Source: Mesonia maritima
GTDB taxonomy: Bacteria; Bacteroidota; Bacteroidia; Flavobacteriales; Flavobacteriaceae
Direction of reading: 5' to 3'
Assembly (NCBI RefSeq): GCF_042433895.1
Contig: NZ_JBHLUA010000012.1
Span: 744,001 to 808,000 of the forward strand
DNA length: 64,000 nt
Shown here: positions 40,087 through 50,300 of the stretch, one piece after another
How the letters are laid out: the number at the start of each line of letters is the position of its first letter
Position numbering within the stretch: the first letter of the stretch is position 1
Position numbers and translations under genes: made by a program
Notes under the pieces: generated by a model
What the model was told of the DNA's origin: nothing
What the model saw: only the letters and a program-made list of their open reading frames with translations
Databases searched by the model: none

Positions 40087-41832
40087 TTAATTTAATTTAA
40101 GATGAAGCTCTTTTAACTGTTCATCATCTATCGGCGCAGGCGCATCGATCATTACGTCGCGGCCAGCATTGTTTTTTGGAAAGGCGATAAAATCTCGAAT
40201 ACTTTCTTGTCCGCCTAAAATTGCAACCAATCGATCTAACCCAAAAGCAAGTCCGCCGTGTGGAGGCGCTCCATATTGAAACGCATCCATTAAAAATCCA
40301 AATTGAGCTTCGGCTTCTTCTTTAGAAAAACCTAAGTAATCGAACATTTTCGCTTGGGTTTCTTTATCGTGAATTCTAATTGAACCACCGCCAATTTCAT
40401 TTCCGTTTAAAACCAAATCGTAAGCATTGGCTTTAACTTCTTTAGGATTGGTCGCCAATAACGGAATTTGTTCTTTTTTAGGGGAAGTGAACGGATGGTG
40501 CATTGCGTGATAACGTTCCGTTTCTTCGTCCCATTCTAATAGGGGAAAATCGATTACCCAAAGCGGAGCGAATTCATCTGCTTTTCGTAAACCTAATTGG
40601 GCGCCCATTTCCATTCTAAACGCGCTTAATTGCGCACGTACTTTTTGGGTTTCGCCACTTAAAATACAAATTAAATCACCAGGTTTTGCCTCGGTTTTTT
40701 CTGCCCATTTTTTTAGATCTTCTTCTTCGTAAAATTTATCTACGGAAGATTTAAAAGTACCATCTTCATTATATTTTGCGTATACCATTCCTAATGCACC
40801 AACTTGTGGGCGTTTAACCCAATCGATTAATTTGTCGATTTCTTTTCGGCTATAACTTGCGCCACCGGGAATGGCAATTCCTACCACTAATTCTGCTTCA
40901 TTAAAAACTTTAAAATCGCGGTGTTGGGTGAAATCGTTTAATTCGCCAAATTTCATTCCGAAGCGAATATCGGGTTTATCATTTCCGTATAAACGCATCG
41001 CCTCGTCATAAGTCATTCGAGGGAAATCTTCAACTTCAACTCCTTTTATTTCTTTTAGCAAATGTCGCGTTAAACCTTCGAAAGTTTGTAAAATATCTTC
41101 TTGTTCTACAAAAGCCATTTCACAATCTATTTGCGTAAATTCCGGTTGTCTGTCGGCACGTAAATCTTCATCACGGAAACATTTTACAATTTGAAAATAT
41201 TTATCCATTCCGCCAACCATGAGTAATTGCTTAAATGTTTGTGGAGACTGAGGAAGTGCGTAAAATTGCCCTTCATTCATTCTGCTGGGAACCACAAAAT
41301 CTCTTGCGCCTTCCGGTGTAGATTTAATTAAATATGGAGTTTCAACTTCAACAAAATCTTGATTAGAAAGGTAGTTTCTAACCGCAATACTTACTTTGTG
41401 GCGAAAAATTAATTTGTCTTTAATCGGGTTTCTTCGGATATCTAAATAGCGGTATTTCATGCGTAAATCTTCACCGCCATCGGTTTTATCTTCAATGGTA
41501 AAAGGGGGAAGTTTGGCTTCATTTAGCACAGTTAAATCGCTCACTAAAATTTCAATTTCTCCAGTTGGAATATTGGTATTTTTAGATTCACGCTCTATTA
41601 CTTTTCCTTTTATTTGTATAACAAATTCTCTACCTAAATTTTTTGCTTGTTCCATCACAGCAGCGGGAGTGCGCTCTTCATCGAAAATAAGTTGCGTAAT
41701 TCCGTAGCGATCGCGTAGATCTACCCAAATCATGAATCCTTTATCGCGTATTTTTTGTACCCAACCTGAAAGTGTAACTTCTTGTTCGGAATGATTTATT
41801 CTTAATTCTCCGTTTGTGTGACTTCTATACAT
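40087..41832 (-). CDS. aspS: aspartate--tRNA ligase
   Basis: 581-residue class II synthetase. The OB-fold anticodon domain (1-110) starts MYRSHTNGELRINH with LSGWVQKIRDKGFMIWVDLRDRYG. The catalytic core has motif 2 FRDEDLRADRQPEFTQIDCE and motif 3 GGLAFGLDRLVAILGG. The bacterial GAD insertion (about 280-410) is present. Length is typical. It charges tRNA-Asp; whether it also charges tRNA-Asn cannot be told here. Confidence 0.97.
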   Translation of the reverse strand: MYRSHTNGELRINHSEQEVTLSGWVQKIRDKGFMIWVDLRDRYGITQLIFDEERTPAAVMEQAKNLGREFVIQIKGKVIERESKNTNIPTGEIEILVSDLTVLNEAKLPPFTIEDKTDGGEDLRMKYRYLDIRRNPIKDKLIFRHKVSIAVRNYLSNQDFVEVETPYLIKSTPEGARDFVVPSRMNEGQFYALPQSPQTFKQLLMVGGMDKYFQIVKCFRDEDLRADRQPEFTQIDCEMAFVEQEDILQTFEGLTRHLLKEIKGVEVEDFPRMTYDEAMRLYGNDKPDIRFGMKFGELNDFTQHRDFKVFNEAELVVGIAIPGGASYSRKEIDKLIDWVKRPQVGALGMVYAKYNEDGTFKSSVDKFYEEEDLKKWAEKTEAKPGDLICILSGETQKVRAQLSAFRMEMGAQLGLRKADEFAPLWVIDFPLLEWDEETERYHAMHHPFTSPKKEQIPLLATNPKEVKANAYDLVLNGNEIGGGSIRIHDKETQAKMFDYLGFSKEEAEAQFGFLMDAFQYGAPPHGGLAFGLDRLVAILGGQESIRDFIAFPKNNAGRDVMIDAPAPIDDEQLKELHLKLN

Positions 41833-41992
41833 GCTATTTTCTTGAAATTTGAATGCAAAAGTAAGAAGTTATCATATTTTGGACTATTATTATTGGAATA
41901 AAATTGAGGCTGTTTTTAGATTTTTTTATCTTCCTAAATAACTTGAAGTTAGAAATTTAAACTTCTAATGTTAAGTTAATGTTACGTAAATA

Positions 41993-42023
41993 TTGATTTA
42001 ATGTAAAATAAATTGTATATTTG
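41993..42023 (+). promoter_or_regulatory. promoter of the MORN-like gene
   Basis: TTG at 41993-41995, 20 nt, TATATTTG at 42016-42023, a full consensus promoter about 25 nt before the start codon. Confidence 0.75.
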
Positions 42024-42047
42024 TTAGGTAAACATTAAAAAAGAGTT

Positions 42048-42398
42048 ATGAAAAAGATATTGATGATAGCAGCATTTGTGTGCACTGGAGCACTATTTGC
42101 GCAAGAAGTAGAGCCGAAATTTGAACAGAATGGAGATGTAGTTAAAGGAACTTTCTTTCATGATAACGGAACAATTCAACAAGAAGGAACGTATAAAAAC
42201 GGAAAACTTGATGGTCAGTGGGTTATGTATAATAAAGAAGGAAAAAAAGTTGCCCTTGGTGAATATAATAATGGAGAGAAAACCGGAAAATGGTTTTTCT
42301 GGAAAGAAGATCAATTAACCGAGGTTGATTACTCTAGCAATAGTATTGCTGAAGTTACTACTTGGAAAAACTCTAATGTGGTAGTGAGCAATGAATAA
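42048..42398 (+). CDS. secreted MORN-repeat-variant (YwqK-like) protein
   Basis: 116 residues with a signal peptide (cut after LFAQ, about residue 19) and three imperfect MORN-variant repeats of about 22 residues: VKGTFFHDNGTIQQEGTYKN, GKLDGQWVMYNKEGKKVALG and EYNNGEKTGKWFFWKEDQL. These are YwqK-type antitoxin-like beta repeats common in Bacteroidota; no toxin gene is adjacent. It has its own promoter and terminator. Confidence 0.85.
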   Translation: MKKILMIAAFVCTGALFAQEVEPKFEQNGDVVKGTFFHDNGTIQQEGTYKNGKLDGQWVMYNKEGKKVALGEYNNGEKTGKWFFWKEDQLTEVDYSSNSIAEVTTWKNSNVVVSNE

Positions 42399-42418
42399 TT
42401 GAAATTTATAGTTAATAT

Positions 42419-42448
42419 GAAAAAGCACCGAATTTTCGGTGCTTTTTT
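42419..42448. terminator. terminator between MORN-like and universal stress genes
   Basis: Stem AAAAGCACCGAA/TTCGGTGCTTTT with a 2-nt loop and T run; usable by both convergent genes. Confidence 0.85.
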
Positions 42449-42451
42449 ATT

Positions 42452-43294
42452 TTAGGATTGTGAAGGGATTACCAAAAAAGGAACTTTGGTGTGAAAACCA
42501 ATTTCATCGATTACTTGTTTGAAAAATAAATTTTCGAAAAAAGAATGTTTGTTATTTACCATTGCTAATAAATCGATAGCGTTTTTTTTCTCGTATTCAT
42601 AAATAAGTTTTGGAATATTATTTCCTTCTACGATTTTAAATTTATGATTCTTACTTTCTAATTTCTCTTCTAATTGTGCTTTCTTTTTCTTTTGTTCAGA
42701 AGATAAAAAGTCTTTTTCTGAAGCGTGAATTACATGTAAAGCTGAATTTTCTTTTGTAGAAAGATAATTTAGCCACCGAAGCTGAGAAGTATTATAATCG
42801 ATTTCATAATCGGTTGGAAATAAAATTTCTTGAATTCCTTTAAAAACATAATCTGACGGAATGGCTAACACTGGAATTTTTGCACGATGAATAACACGTA
42901 TCGTTGTAGAACCGAATAACACTTCTTTGGCTCCTGTAGCGCCTTGCGTTCCCATTATAATTAAATCGATATGCTCATTTTCAACTTGCTCATTAATTTC
43001 ATCAGTTAAAAGATTAAAAGATGAAATTTGTTTGAAATGGTGCAACTTATTGCTGAATGTTTGCTTAATTTTTTTCTCTAATTTTTGTAAACCTACGGCA
43101 GAATTATTCTTATAAATTTCATCTAATCCGGGATTTATGGAAGAATAGCCAATATATTCCGTATCATAAACTATAGGTGTATAAACATTTAGCAAATAAA
43201 AAGTGCATTCTTCTTTTTCAAAAAGTTGCAAAGCGTATTCAATTGCGTTGAATGCATTATCAGAAAAATCGGTTGGAAGCAGAATTTTTTTCAT
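42452..43294 (-). CDS. universal stress protein, tandem UspA domains
   Basis: 280 residues from the ATG at 43294 (MKKILLPTDFSDNAFNAIEYA); a TTG 6 nt upstream is not needed. The first Usp domain (1-150) has the ATP-binding pattern GTQGATGAKEVLFGSTT and ends VPVLAIPSDY-like (IPVLAIPSDY). The second (about 155-280) starts EILFPTDYEID and lacks the G-2x-G-9x-G loop, so only one nucleotide site is likely. Cytosolic stress protein of unknown direct target. Confidence 0.9.
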   Translation of the reverse strand: MKKILLPTDFSDNAFNAIEYALQLFEKEECTFYLLNVYTPIVYDTEYIGYSSINPGLDEIYKNNSAVGLQKLEKKIKQTFSNKLHHFKQISSFNLLTDEINEQVENEHIDLIIMGTQGATGAKEVLFGSTTIRVIHRAKIPVLAIPSDYVFKGIQEILFPTDYEIDYNTSQLRWLNYLSTKENSALHVIHASEKDFLSSEQKKKKAQLEEKLESKNHKFKIVEGNNIPKLIYEYEKKNAIDLLAMVNNKHSFFENLFFKQVIDEIGFHTKVPFLVIPSQS

Positions 43295-43633
43295 CTTCAA
43301 AAATCAATTTTAATTCCTATTAAAAGTAAAGCATTTAAAACTAATTTCCGAAAAAAATAAAATTATCCTGTTATGGAAAATTAAAAAGCCGGTCTGCATA
43401 AAGCAAACCGACTTTCGAATTGGGGTAAAGTTCGGGTAGAGTAAACTTTTACGTTTTACTACCACTTAGGTATATCAAATATAGAATGTTTTAGCGTTGA
43501 GATTTATTTAATTAGATTACTCGCAGAGAGCTATCGATGATTGGAAAGTTAAGTTCGGTGAATTGTAAAATTTACTTTCGTCGATTTAATATTTTATTTT
43601 TTTTTAAATAAAAAAAACAGCGGTAATACACAG
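43295..43633. other. gene-free stretch around the candidate small RNA
   Basis: Between the universal stress protein and the Hpt gene (both minus strand). Apart from the candidate RNA and its terminator I see only AT-rich DNA, including a T/A run at about 43589-43618 and the upstream region of the stress-protein gene. Confidence 0.5.
43383..43470 (-). ncRNA. candidate small RNA of about 88 nt with terminator
   Basis: On the minus strand a perfect -7 box TATATTTG (43476-43483) is followed by a sequence with two hairpins. The first pairs GGTAGTAAA (43463-43455) with TTTACT-CT-ACC (43445-43435). The second is a terminator stem AAAGTCGGT/ACCGGCTTT (43415-43407 with 43393-43385) followed by a U-rich tract. 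No reading frame fits. No -33 TTG is seen, and the terminator could simply end the Hpt transcript, so this is tentative. Confidence 0.35.
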
Positions 43634-43954
43634 TCATAGTTTATTTACAAAGTTTGTCATCGCTTCCAAAACTTCTTCGAAATCATATTTTTTTGAAAGA
43701 TTGTTTTCTCTCAACTCATTTTCGTAGTCAGTTGCAAGGTAATAACTTGCTTCTAAGCCTAGCGCACTAATCTTATGTTTAAGTTTATGAACATTATCTG
43801 CTGCTAGTTGATAATTTTTAGAAGATAGGTTGTTGTGGTAGGTTTCTATTTCTTCTGGCAGTTCTTTTTTTATAATATTGATGAGTAAACTTTCAAAATC
43901 TGTATCTCCACCAGATAGTTCTTTTATTGAAGATAGATTTGGTTGTTCTTTCAT
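43634..43954 (-). CDS. stand-alone Hpt (histidine phosphotransfer) protein
   Basis: 106 residues forming a four-helix bundle with the phospho-His motif NVHKLKHKISALGL (His near residue 56). It has no kinase or receiver of its own. It lies directly behind a kinase remnant and the intact receiver gene at 44371, so it looks like the surviving end of a broken phosphorelay. Whether it now serves another kinase is unknown. Confidence 0.85.
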   Translation of the reverse strand: MKEQPNLSSIKELSGGDTDFESLLINIIKKELPEEIETYHNNLSSKNYQLAADNVHKLKHKISALGLEASYYLATDYENELRENNLSKKYDFEEVLEAMTNFVNKL

Positions 43955-43960
43955 AGCTTT

Positions 43961-44373
43961 TTAGCGAAGTGAATTTTGAAAATTTCTATACGAATCGTTT
44001 TTAAAAAATCTTTCGTGTATAAAATTTACTACTTCTTTAGCTATTAAAAAAATTAATGCTTTATTTATTTTTTTGATATTGAAGAAAAAAGTCGTCCCTA
44101 TACCTTCTTTAATTTCTAACCAAACCTTGCTATTATACAGTTGCACTACTTTTTGAACAATGATAAATCCTATTCCTGTAGATTTTTCATGCTTTCGTAA
44201 GGAACTAACTATTTTTTCAAAATGTTCTTTTGCAATACCAATGCCGTTGTTTTTTACAGAAAAATATAGTGCGTTTTAGTTGTTGAATAATCGATTAGAG
44301 CCTATTTTATTTCCTTTTCAATTAAAGTTTGGAGCGGTACTTATCAACCAATGTCTAATTTCTCTATTTTTTA
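43961..44373 (-). pseudogene. remnant of a PAS-histidine kinase
   Basis: In one minus-strand frame, immediately after the receiver gene, I read REIRHWLISTAPNFN, stop, KGNKIGSNRLFNN, stop, NALYFSVKNNGIGIAKEHF, then KSTGIGFIIVQKVVQLYNSK, VWLEIKEGIGTTFFFNIKK and a stop. The first part matches the end of a PAS domain; the rest matches the last half of an HATPase domain (DNGIGI changed to NNGIGI, GTGIGL changed to STGIGF). The phospho-His region and N-box are missing, and two in-frame stops are present. Confidence 0.75.
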
Positions 44374-44805
44374 GCCTTTAATTAGTTCGTTTAAACTCCA
44401 ATATTCCAATAGCGCTTTTAGTTTAGTTACGTAATCTTCATATTTTAAAGGCTTAATAATATAACCAGCTATGCCAATTTCATAACACGCTAAAATATCT
44501 TTTTGATTAGCGGAAGTTGTTAGCACAATAGTGGGTAAATATTTTAGAATAGCATCTTCTTTTAAAATCTTTAGAAACTCTATGCCGTTCATTTTTGGCA
44601 TATTTAAATCCAGTAAGATAATATCGGGTAAAGGTTTATTATTTTTCAGGAGGTTTAAGGCATCTTCACCATTTTTTGCTTCAATAATTTCGTGAGGCAT
44701 TTGTGAAGAAGTAATGGTGCGATTGAGTTTCATAATCTCAATCATATCATCCTCAATAAGTAATATTTTCAGTTTATTTTTCATAGCTTCTTCTACCTTT
44801 ATCAT
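44371..44805 (-). CDS. single-domain response regulator (RcpA/Rcp1-like)
   Basis: 144 residues, or 137 if the second ATG at 44784 is used (MKNKLKILLIEDD). The acidic pocket is IEDD, the phospho-Asp is in DIILLDLNMPKMNGIEF, the Thr/Ser in IVLTTSANQKD and the Lys in YIIKPLKYEDY. The DLNMP-type receiver with no output domain is usually paired with a PAS or phytochrome-like kinase; here the kinase directly downstream is decayed. Confidence 0.9.
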   Translation of the reverse strand: MIKVEEAMKNKLKILLIEDDMIEIMKLNRTITSSQMPHEIIEAKNGEDALNLLKNNKPLPDIILLDLNMPKMNGIEFLKILKEDAILKYLPTIVLTTSANQKDILACYEIGIAGYIIKPLKYEDYVTKLKALLEYWSLNELIKG

Positions 44806-45014
44806 ATAAAATTGTAATTAATTTTTAAAATGTATTTATAAATTCGGTAGAATACTTATTTGTGTCGACCAATGTTTAGAAGACAAAGTTAAACCGTTAA
44901 TAATATATTCAAATATTTTCTATTGCTGAAAATTAACTTGACTTTTTCTTAATCTTTAAATTATATGGCAGTAATGTTGAATAATTACATTCGCAAGATT
45001 TAGAATTTTCAGAA

Positions 45015-47018
45015 ATGGTAAAAAAAACATCAAATAAATTATTTTTTACGTTTATATTTTCACTTAGTCTATTTTTTATTCTTGCTTTTCTAAACGCTAA
45101 AAATAATGATTCTACTTATAAAGAATTACCAATAGAGACTGAAAATTTTAAAATTTTAATTGAAAAAAAAGTTGATGAACTTTCTACAGAAATTGATGAA
45201 CTCGTTCTAATTTCAGAAAAATATAAAAATGCTTCCGCTTCGTTAAACGCAGTAAAAAATCAACTTCATCAAACCAGAATTTCTTATAAAAAAATAGAAG
45301 CTATTCTTACTTTTTATTATCCCGAACACGTAAAAGCTTACTTAAACGGCGCTCCTTTACGGCATTTAGATCCTTTTCCTGTAGATGAAAAATACAAAGA
45401 AAAAGGCTATTATGTAATGAATGCCACCGAATATAAAAAAAGTCTTCCGCTAGATTTATTAGATACTGAGCATTATAAAGGCGAACCAAAAGTGATAAAT
45501 CCTAAAGGGCTTCAAGTGTTAGATGAACTTCTTTTTTCTGAAGAAGCAACTAACAAGAAAGAAGAAATTTTGCAGTTAGCTCAACATTTGCAAGAATATT
45601 TTCAGCCCGTAAAAAAAGCAATTTCAAGCAGAACGTATTTTTATGATTTCGAAATTTTTGAAGCCTTACGCCTAGAATTAATACAAATTACAAGTTTAGG
45701 AATTACCGGTTTCGACACGCCGGGTTCATTATCCGGAGTTGAGGAAAGTAAATTTGCACTCAACGGAATTCAATTTTTTCTGAATCCCTTTTTAGAAAAA
45801 TTACCGCCAAAAAAATCAAAAAATATTCGTAGAAAATTAGAAGAAAGCATTCAATTTTTAGAAGATGATCATGAATTTTCTACATTCGATAGATTAACGT
45901 TTATTAAAAAATATATCGATCCGTTATATGCTGAATTTATGTCAATTCAAATCGAATTAAATTTGCGTTCTACCGCCGCGGTTTATGGTAAAAAAGCCTC
46001 TTGGAATTCTTCTAGCGTTTCTATTTTTTCTGAAGATTTTTTAAATCCCTACTATTATAGTTTATTAAAAGAAAACGAAGATTCTAAAGATTTACAAAAC
46101 CTTGGTGAAAAACTATTTTTCGATAAAATTTTAAGTAATTCAGGCAAGATAAGTTGCGCAAGTTGTCACCAACCAGAATTAGCTTTTACCGACGGAAAAG
46201 CAAAATCTTTAGCCAGCGCAAAAGGAAAAACCGTGTTAAGAAATTCGCCCAGTTTAATTAATGCAGTTTTTGCCGATCGTTATTTTTATGATTTGCGCGC
46301 ACGAGATTTAGAAGAACAAGCAGAACATGTTATTGAAAGTCACTTAGAATTTGATACCAGTTTTTCAGAAATTATCGAAAAATTGAATATTAATAAAGAA
46401 TATGAAAACACTTTTAAAAATACTTTTCAGCAAGAAAAAATTACCCGTTATTCATTTGCAAAAGCATTATCTTCTTACGTTTTATCCTTACGATCTTTTA
46501 ATAGCGAATTCGATAAATATATGCGTAACGAAGTTGCCGAAATAAATGCTGAAGTAAAAAAAGGGTTTAATCTCTTTATGGGAAAAGCCAATTGCGCAAC
46601 TTGTCATTTTCCGCCAACTTTTAGCGGATTGGTTCCGCCGCTTTACCAAGAAAATGAAAGCGAAGTTCTAGGTGTTTTAGAACAACCGAACACCTATAAA
46701 ATCGATGATGATTTAGGAAGATTCAATAACGGAATTTATCCCGAAGCCCAAGAAATTTATAAACACTCGTTTAAAACGTCAAGTGTAAGAAATGTAGCTT
46801 TAACCGCGCCTTATTTTCATAATGGCGCTTATGAAAATCTAGAACAAGTAATCGATTTTTATGATAAAGGCGGCGCTGCAGGAATTGGTCTTTCTTATGA
46901 ACTTCCGCAGCAAACACTCTCACCCTCAGCTTTAAATTTAACCGAAGAAGAAAAAGAAGCGCTAATTTCTTTTATGAAGTCACTCACCGATAATATAGGA
47001 AAAAATAATTCCTTTTAA
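45015..47018 (+). CDS. di-haem cytochrome c peroxidase family protein with imelysin-like N-domain
   Basis: 667 residues with an N-terminal signal or anchor (about 8-27). Residues about 40-330 are helical and contain NPKGLQVLDELLFSEE, as in imelysin-like domains. The C-terminal half is a MauG/CcpA-type peroxidase with two c-haem sites, CASCH (381-385) and CATCH (527-531), the conserved LGEKLFFDKILSNSGKISCASCH and FKTSSVRNVALTAPYFHNG. It reduces peroxide in the periplasm or oxidises another protein. A T9SS phosphatase gene follows about 290 nt later on the same strand; a shared phosphate-stress role is only a guess. Confidence 0.9.
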   Translation: MVKKTSNKLFFTFIFSLSLFFILAFLNAKNNDSTYKELPIETENFKILIEKKVDELSTEIDELVLISEKYKNASASLNAVKNQLHQTRISYKKIEAILTFYYPEHVKAYLNGAPLRHLDPFPVDEKYKEKGYYVMNATEYKKSLPLDLLDTEHYKGEPKVINPKGLQVLDELLFSEEATNKKEEILQLAQHLQEYFQPVKKAISSRTYFYDFEIFEALRLELIQITSLGITGFDTPGSLSGVEESKFALNGIQFFLNPFLEKLPPKKSKNIRRKLEESIQFLEDDHEFSTFDRLTFIKKYIDPLYAEFMSIQIELNLRSTAAVYGKKASWNSSSVSIFSEDFLNPYYYSLLKENEDSKDLQNLGEKLFFDKILSNSGKISCASCHQPELAFTDGKAKSLASAKGKTVLRNSPSLINAVFADRYFYDLRARDLEEQAEHVIESHLEFDTSFSEIIEKLNINKEYENTFKNTFQQEKITRYSFAKALSSYVLSLRSFNSEFDKYMRNEVAEINAEVKKGFNLFMGKANCATCHFPPTFSGLVPPLYQENESEVLGVLEQPNTYKIDDDLGRFNNGIYPEAQEIYKHSFKTSSVRNVALTAPYFHNGAYENLEQVIDFYDKGGAAGIGLSYELPQQTLSPSALNLTEEEKEALISFMKSLTDNIGKNNSF

Positions 47019-47310
47019 TTTGTGATTGTTAGTGAATTGTTAATTAAATAATTCTCATTCAAATCTTGATTTTGCTTTATTTTCTAGTGATTTCTTAAAA
47101 TTTGTTAGGAATATTTCTGAAAAATGAGCTTTAAAAAGTTTTTTTGTTATGCAGGAAAGGTGCTCTAAAATAGGAGCTAACATTAAGTTAAGCATAGGGT
47201 AAACTAAGTAACCTTTTCGTAATTAAAGCTTAAATAGCCAAATTCAATTCTACTGCATATCGCAATTATTTTTGCAAAAAATATTTCAAAAACCACTAAT
47301 AATTGCACCT

Positions 47311-50300
47311 ATGAAAACAAAGTTATTTTTCTTAAGTATAATGATTTCGCTTTACGGAAGTTTATCATTGTACTCACAAACTACTATTCCCGGAGATTCT
47401 ATAGTCTACGGACCGATGTTTAGCCCTGTTTATAATAATTCTGTACGCGTTTGGGTACTTACAAAAAGCAATACCAATACCAACAATTCTTTAGAACTTT
47501 CATTCACAAATGATAACTCCCCCGCAACAGAAATTAGCGGTACGGTTTATAACAGCGATACGCGTTTAGGGTATAACTTGAGATCGTATGAATTTACCGG
47601 TTTAACCCAAGGCGATACGTATACCGCAAAATTACTTGCCGATAATTCGCCTGTAAATGATAGGGTGACTTCTATAAAAAATGCTCAAAATACAATCGAT
47701 GATTTTGAATTTTTATCAGGTGGCTGCGGAAGAATTTACGATTTAAGCAGATGTATAGATCAGCCGGAATCCACATTTCATTTTAACGGGAGCCCAACAA
47801 TGTTTAATAAAATGGCAGAAGAAGGAAGCGATATGATGATTTGGTTAGGAGACGCTACTTATTTATTAGGTCTTCAGCACGCGATGGGTCAATGTCCAAA
47901 CGGAGAAGATGACTGGGCAAATAAAGACAATGCTTTTAGTCGTTACGTTTTTCAAAGAAATTATCATGACAGTTTAACCGTTGCCATGCCGCAATTAGCA
48001 ATTACAGACAACCACGATTTAGGTCCGAATGAATTCGATAAAAATATGCCTACAATTGATGAGATGCGTGATATTTTTATGGATTGGTGGCCAAATCCGG
48101 AATATAAAAGTACGCCAGAAGGACAAGGTTTGTATTCTTCATACAAATATAAAGATGTTGAATTTTTCTTATTAGATAACCGTAGTTATAGAGATGGAAC
48201 ACAACAACATTTAGGACCCGATCAATTAGCTTGGTTGAAAAATGAATTAGCGAATTCTACCGCAAATTTTAAAGTTTTAATTAACGGAACTCCTTCGTTT
48301 GAAAATAATTGCGGCGGAAGAAATTTCTGTAACACCTCTCAAGCAGATGAATTGATAGATTACATCAAACAAAATAATATTAATGGCGTAATTTCTTTTA
48401 GTGCAGATATTCACGAACAAAAATTTATGGTTCGCGACGGTGATGTAAATTATCCATTAATCGATGTGCTTTCCGGAAATTTAAATTCAGATGTGGGTAA
48501 CGGAAATTACAATATTAATTACGGAACCAGCCACATTCTTACCGGTGTAAAACAAACCTATCTTCGTGTAAATGTTTATGGAGATGAAGACGATCGTAGA
48601 ATGAAAGTAGAATATGTTGGATTAGACGGGAATCCTTATTTTGAAGAAATTATTCATCAAGACATGTTAACCAGCCAAAATTCTGATGCGCATAATTTAG
48701 CTTTACCGATAGATAATTCAGTTGAAGATACTTCACTTTATAATCATACCGTAAATGCCAGTAATTTTACATTAGAAGAAGATAGAAATGGAGAGGCAAA
48801 TTCAGCTATCCGTTTTTCAAGTAATACAAGTTTAGAGATTCCTTCAGCACAAAGTTTGAAACTACATGATAAATCATTTTCATTAACCTATTGGGTAAAA
48901 CCGGAAAGTCTTAACCAAAACATCACTTTTTTATCTAATGAAGAGAATAATAAAGGATTTTCATTAGGAGTTTCAGACTTGGGTTATTTTTATTACTTAA
49001 ATCATAGCACGCAAGAATTTAAAGTGAGTGAATTTCAGTTTTCGCCAAATAAATGGTCTTTCATCGTTTGGAAATATGATAATGTAAAGCGCGTTTTATC
49101 ACTTTATTATAACGGATTTTTAATTGAAAGTTGGAATGATGTAGCTTCTTCAGAAGAATCTTTAGATGCTATAAAAATAGGAGATAATCTTGACGGACTT
49201 TTAGATAATGTAAATCTATATGCGCGACTAATTTCTGATGAAGAAATCTTGCAGGAAGCTGAGGTTGTTTCTTCAAGAGGAGAAGTATTAAAAATGCCGG
49301 GAAGTCAAAATATGGCAATTGAAGGAACAATGTTGAACCCAATTTTAGCTGAAGACTTTACAATTCAATTTTGGGCGAAATTAAATGCAGATCCTGGCAA
49401 TAACTATAAAATTTTAGCAAGTAACGGTCGAATTAATAATAACACTACCGGTTTATCTTTTGAGTTTCCCGATAGCAATAAATTAAACATCGTTGCAGGA
49501 ACAAATACTTCTAATTGGAATGCGATTTCAAACCAAGGTGATGTATGGAATATAGGCGAATGGAATCACGTTACGGTTACAGCAACTAAAAACGGCTTCA
49601 TAAAGTATTATTTAAACGGAGAATTTGTCGCAGAAAATTCATTCGAGCAATATGTTCCAAATCCTTGGGGCTTAGGGATTGGCGATAGTCCTTCTTACGG
49701 AAGTGATGTAAATGCTGAAATCGATGAATTAAGAATCTGGAAACGCGCGTTAACTCCAGCAGAAATTCAAGAAAATATGCATTATCCACTTACGGGAACC
49801 GAAGCAGATTTAGCGCTCTATTATGACTTTGAAATTTCAACCGTAGATACTTCAATTTTATTCAGCAAAGGAACTGAAACCTATGATATTACGTTAGACG
49901 GTGGAAGTTTAATAGCGGCAACTTCTCCGGTTTGTGAGCTTGAAGATGATTTTAAAACTAAAGTCATCGGGCAGTGGAGTAAAAATAATACAGTAGAAAA
50001 TAACGGTTTAGCACCTACGAACGCAATTTCAAGTTACATAAATAATTTAGTTATTGGTAAAAACGCGAATACTGAAACAGATTTAGTTCCTGGAGATTAT
50101 ACCGATTTTAATTACTTAAAAGGCGGTTGGCAAATGAGTCCGCTAAATCTTCCATTTGCATCTTTTAAAATAAATTTAGAAGACGCTTTAACTGATTATG
50201 CTACAATTCTCGCAAATTATCAAGATTTTTATTTATTAAAAAGGGAGAATCTTACAGACGATTTTGAAATTGCAGCCCAAGGAACATTAAACGGAAACGA

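Noticed and set aside
47272..47310. TTG start extending the phosphatase by 13 residues
   Set aside because: It would precede a normal signal peptide start at the ATG at 47311 and overlaps a TATTTTTG promoter-like box.
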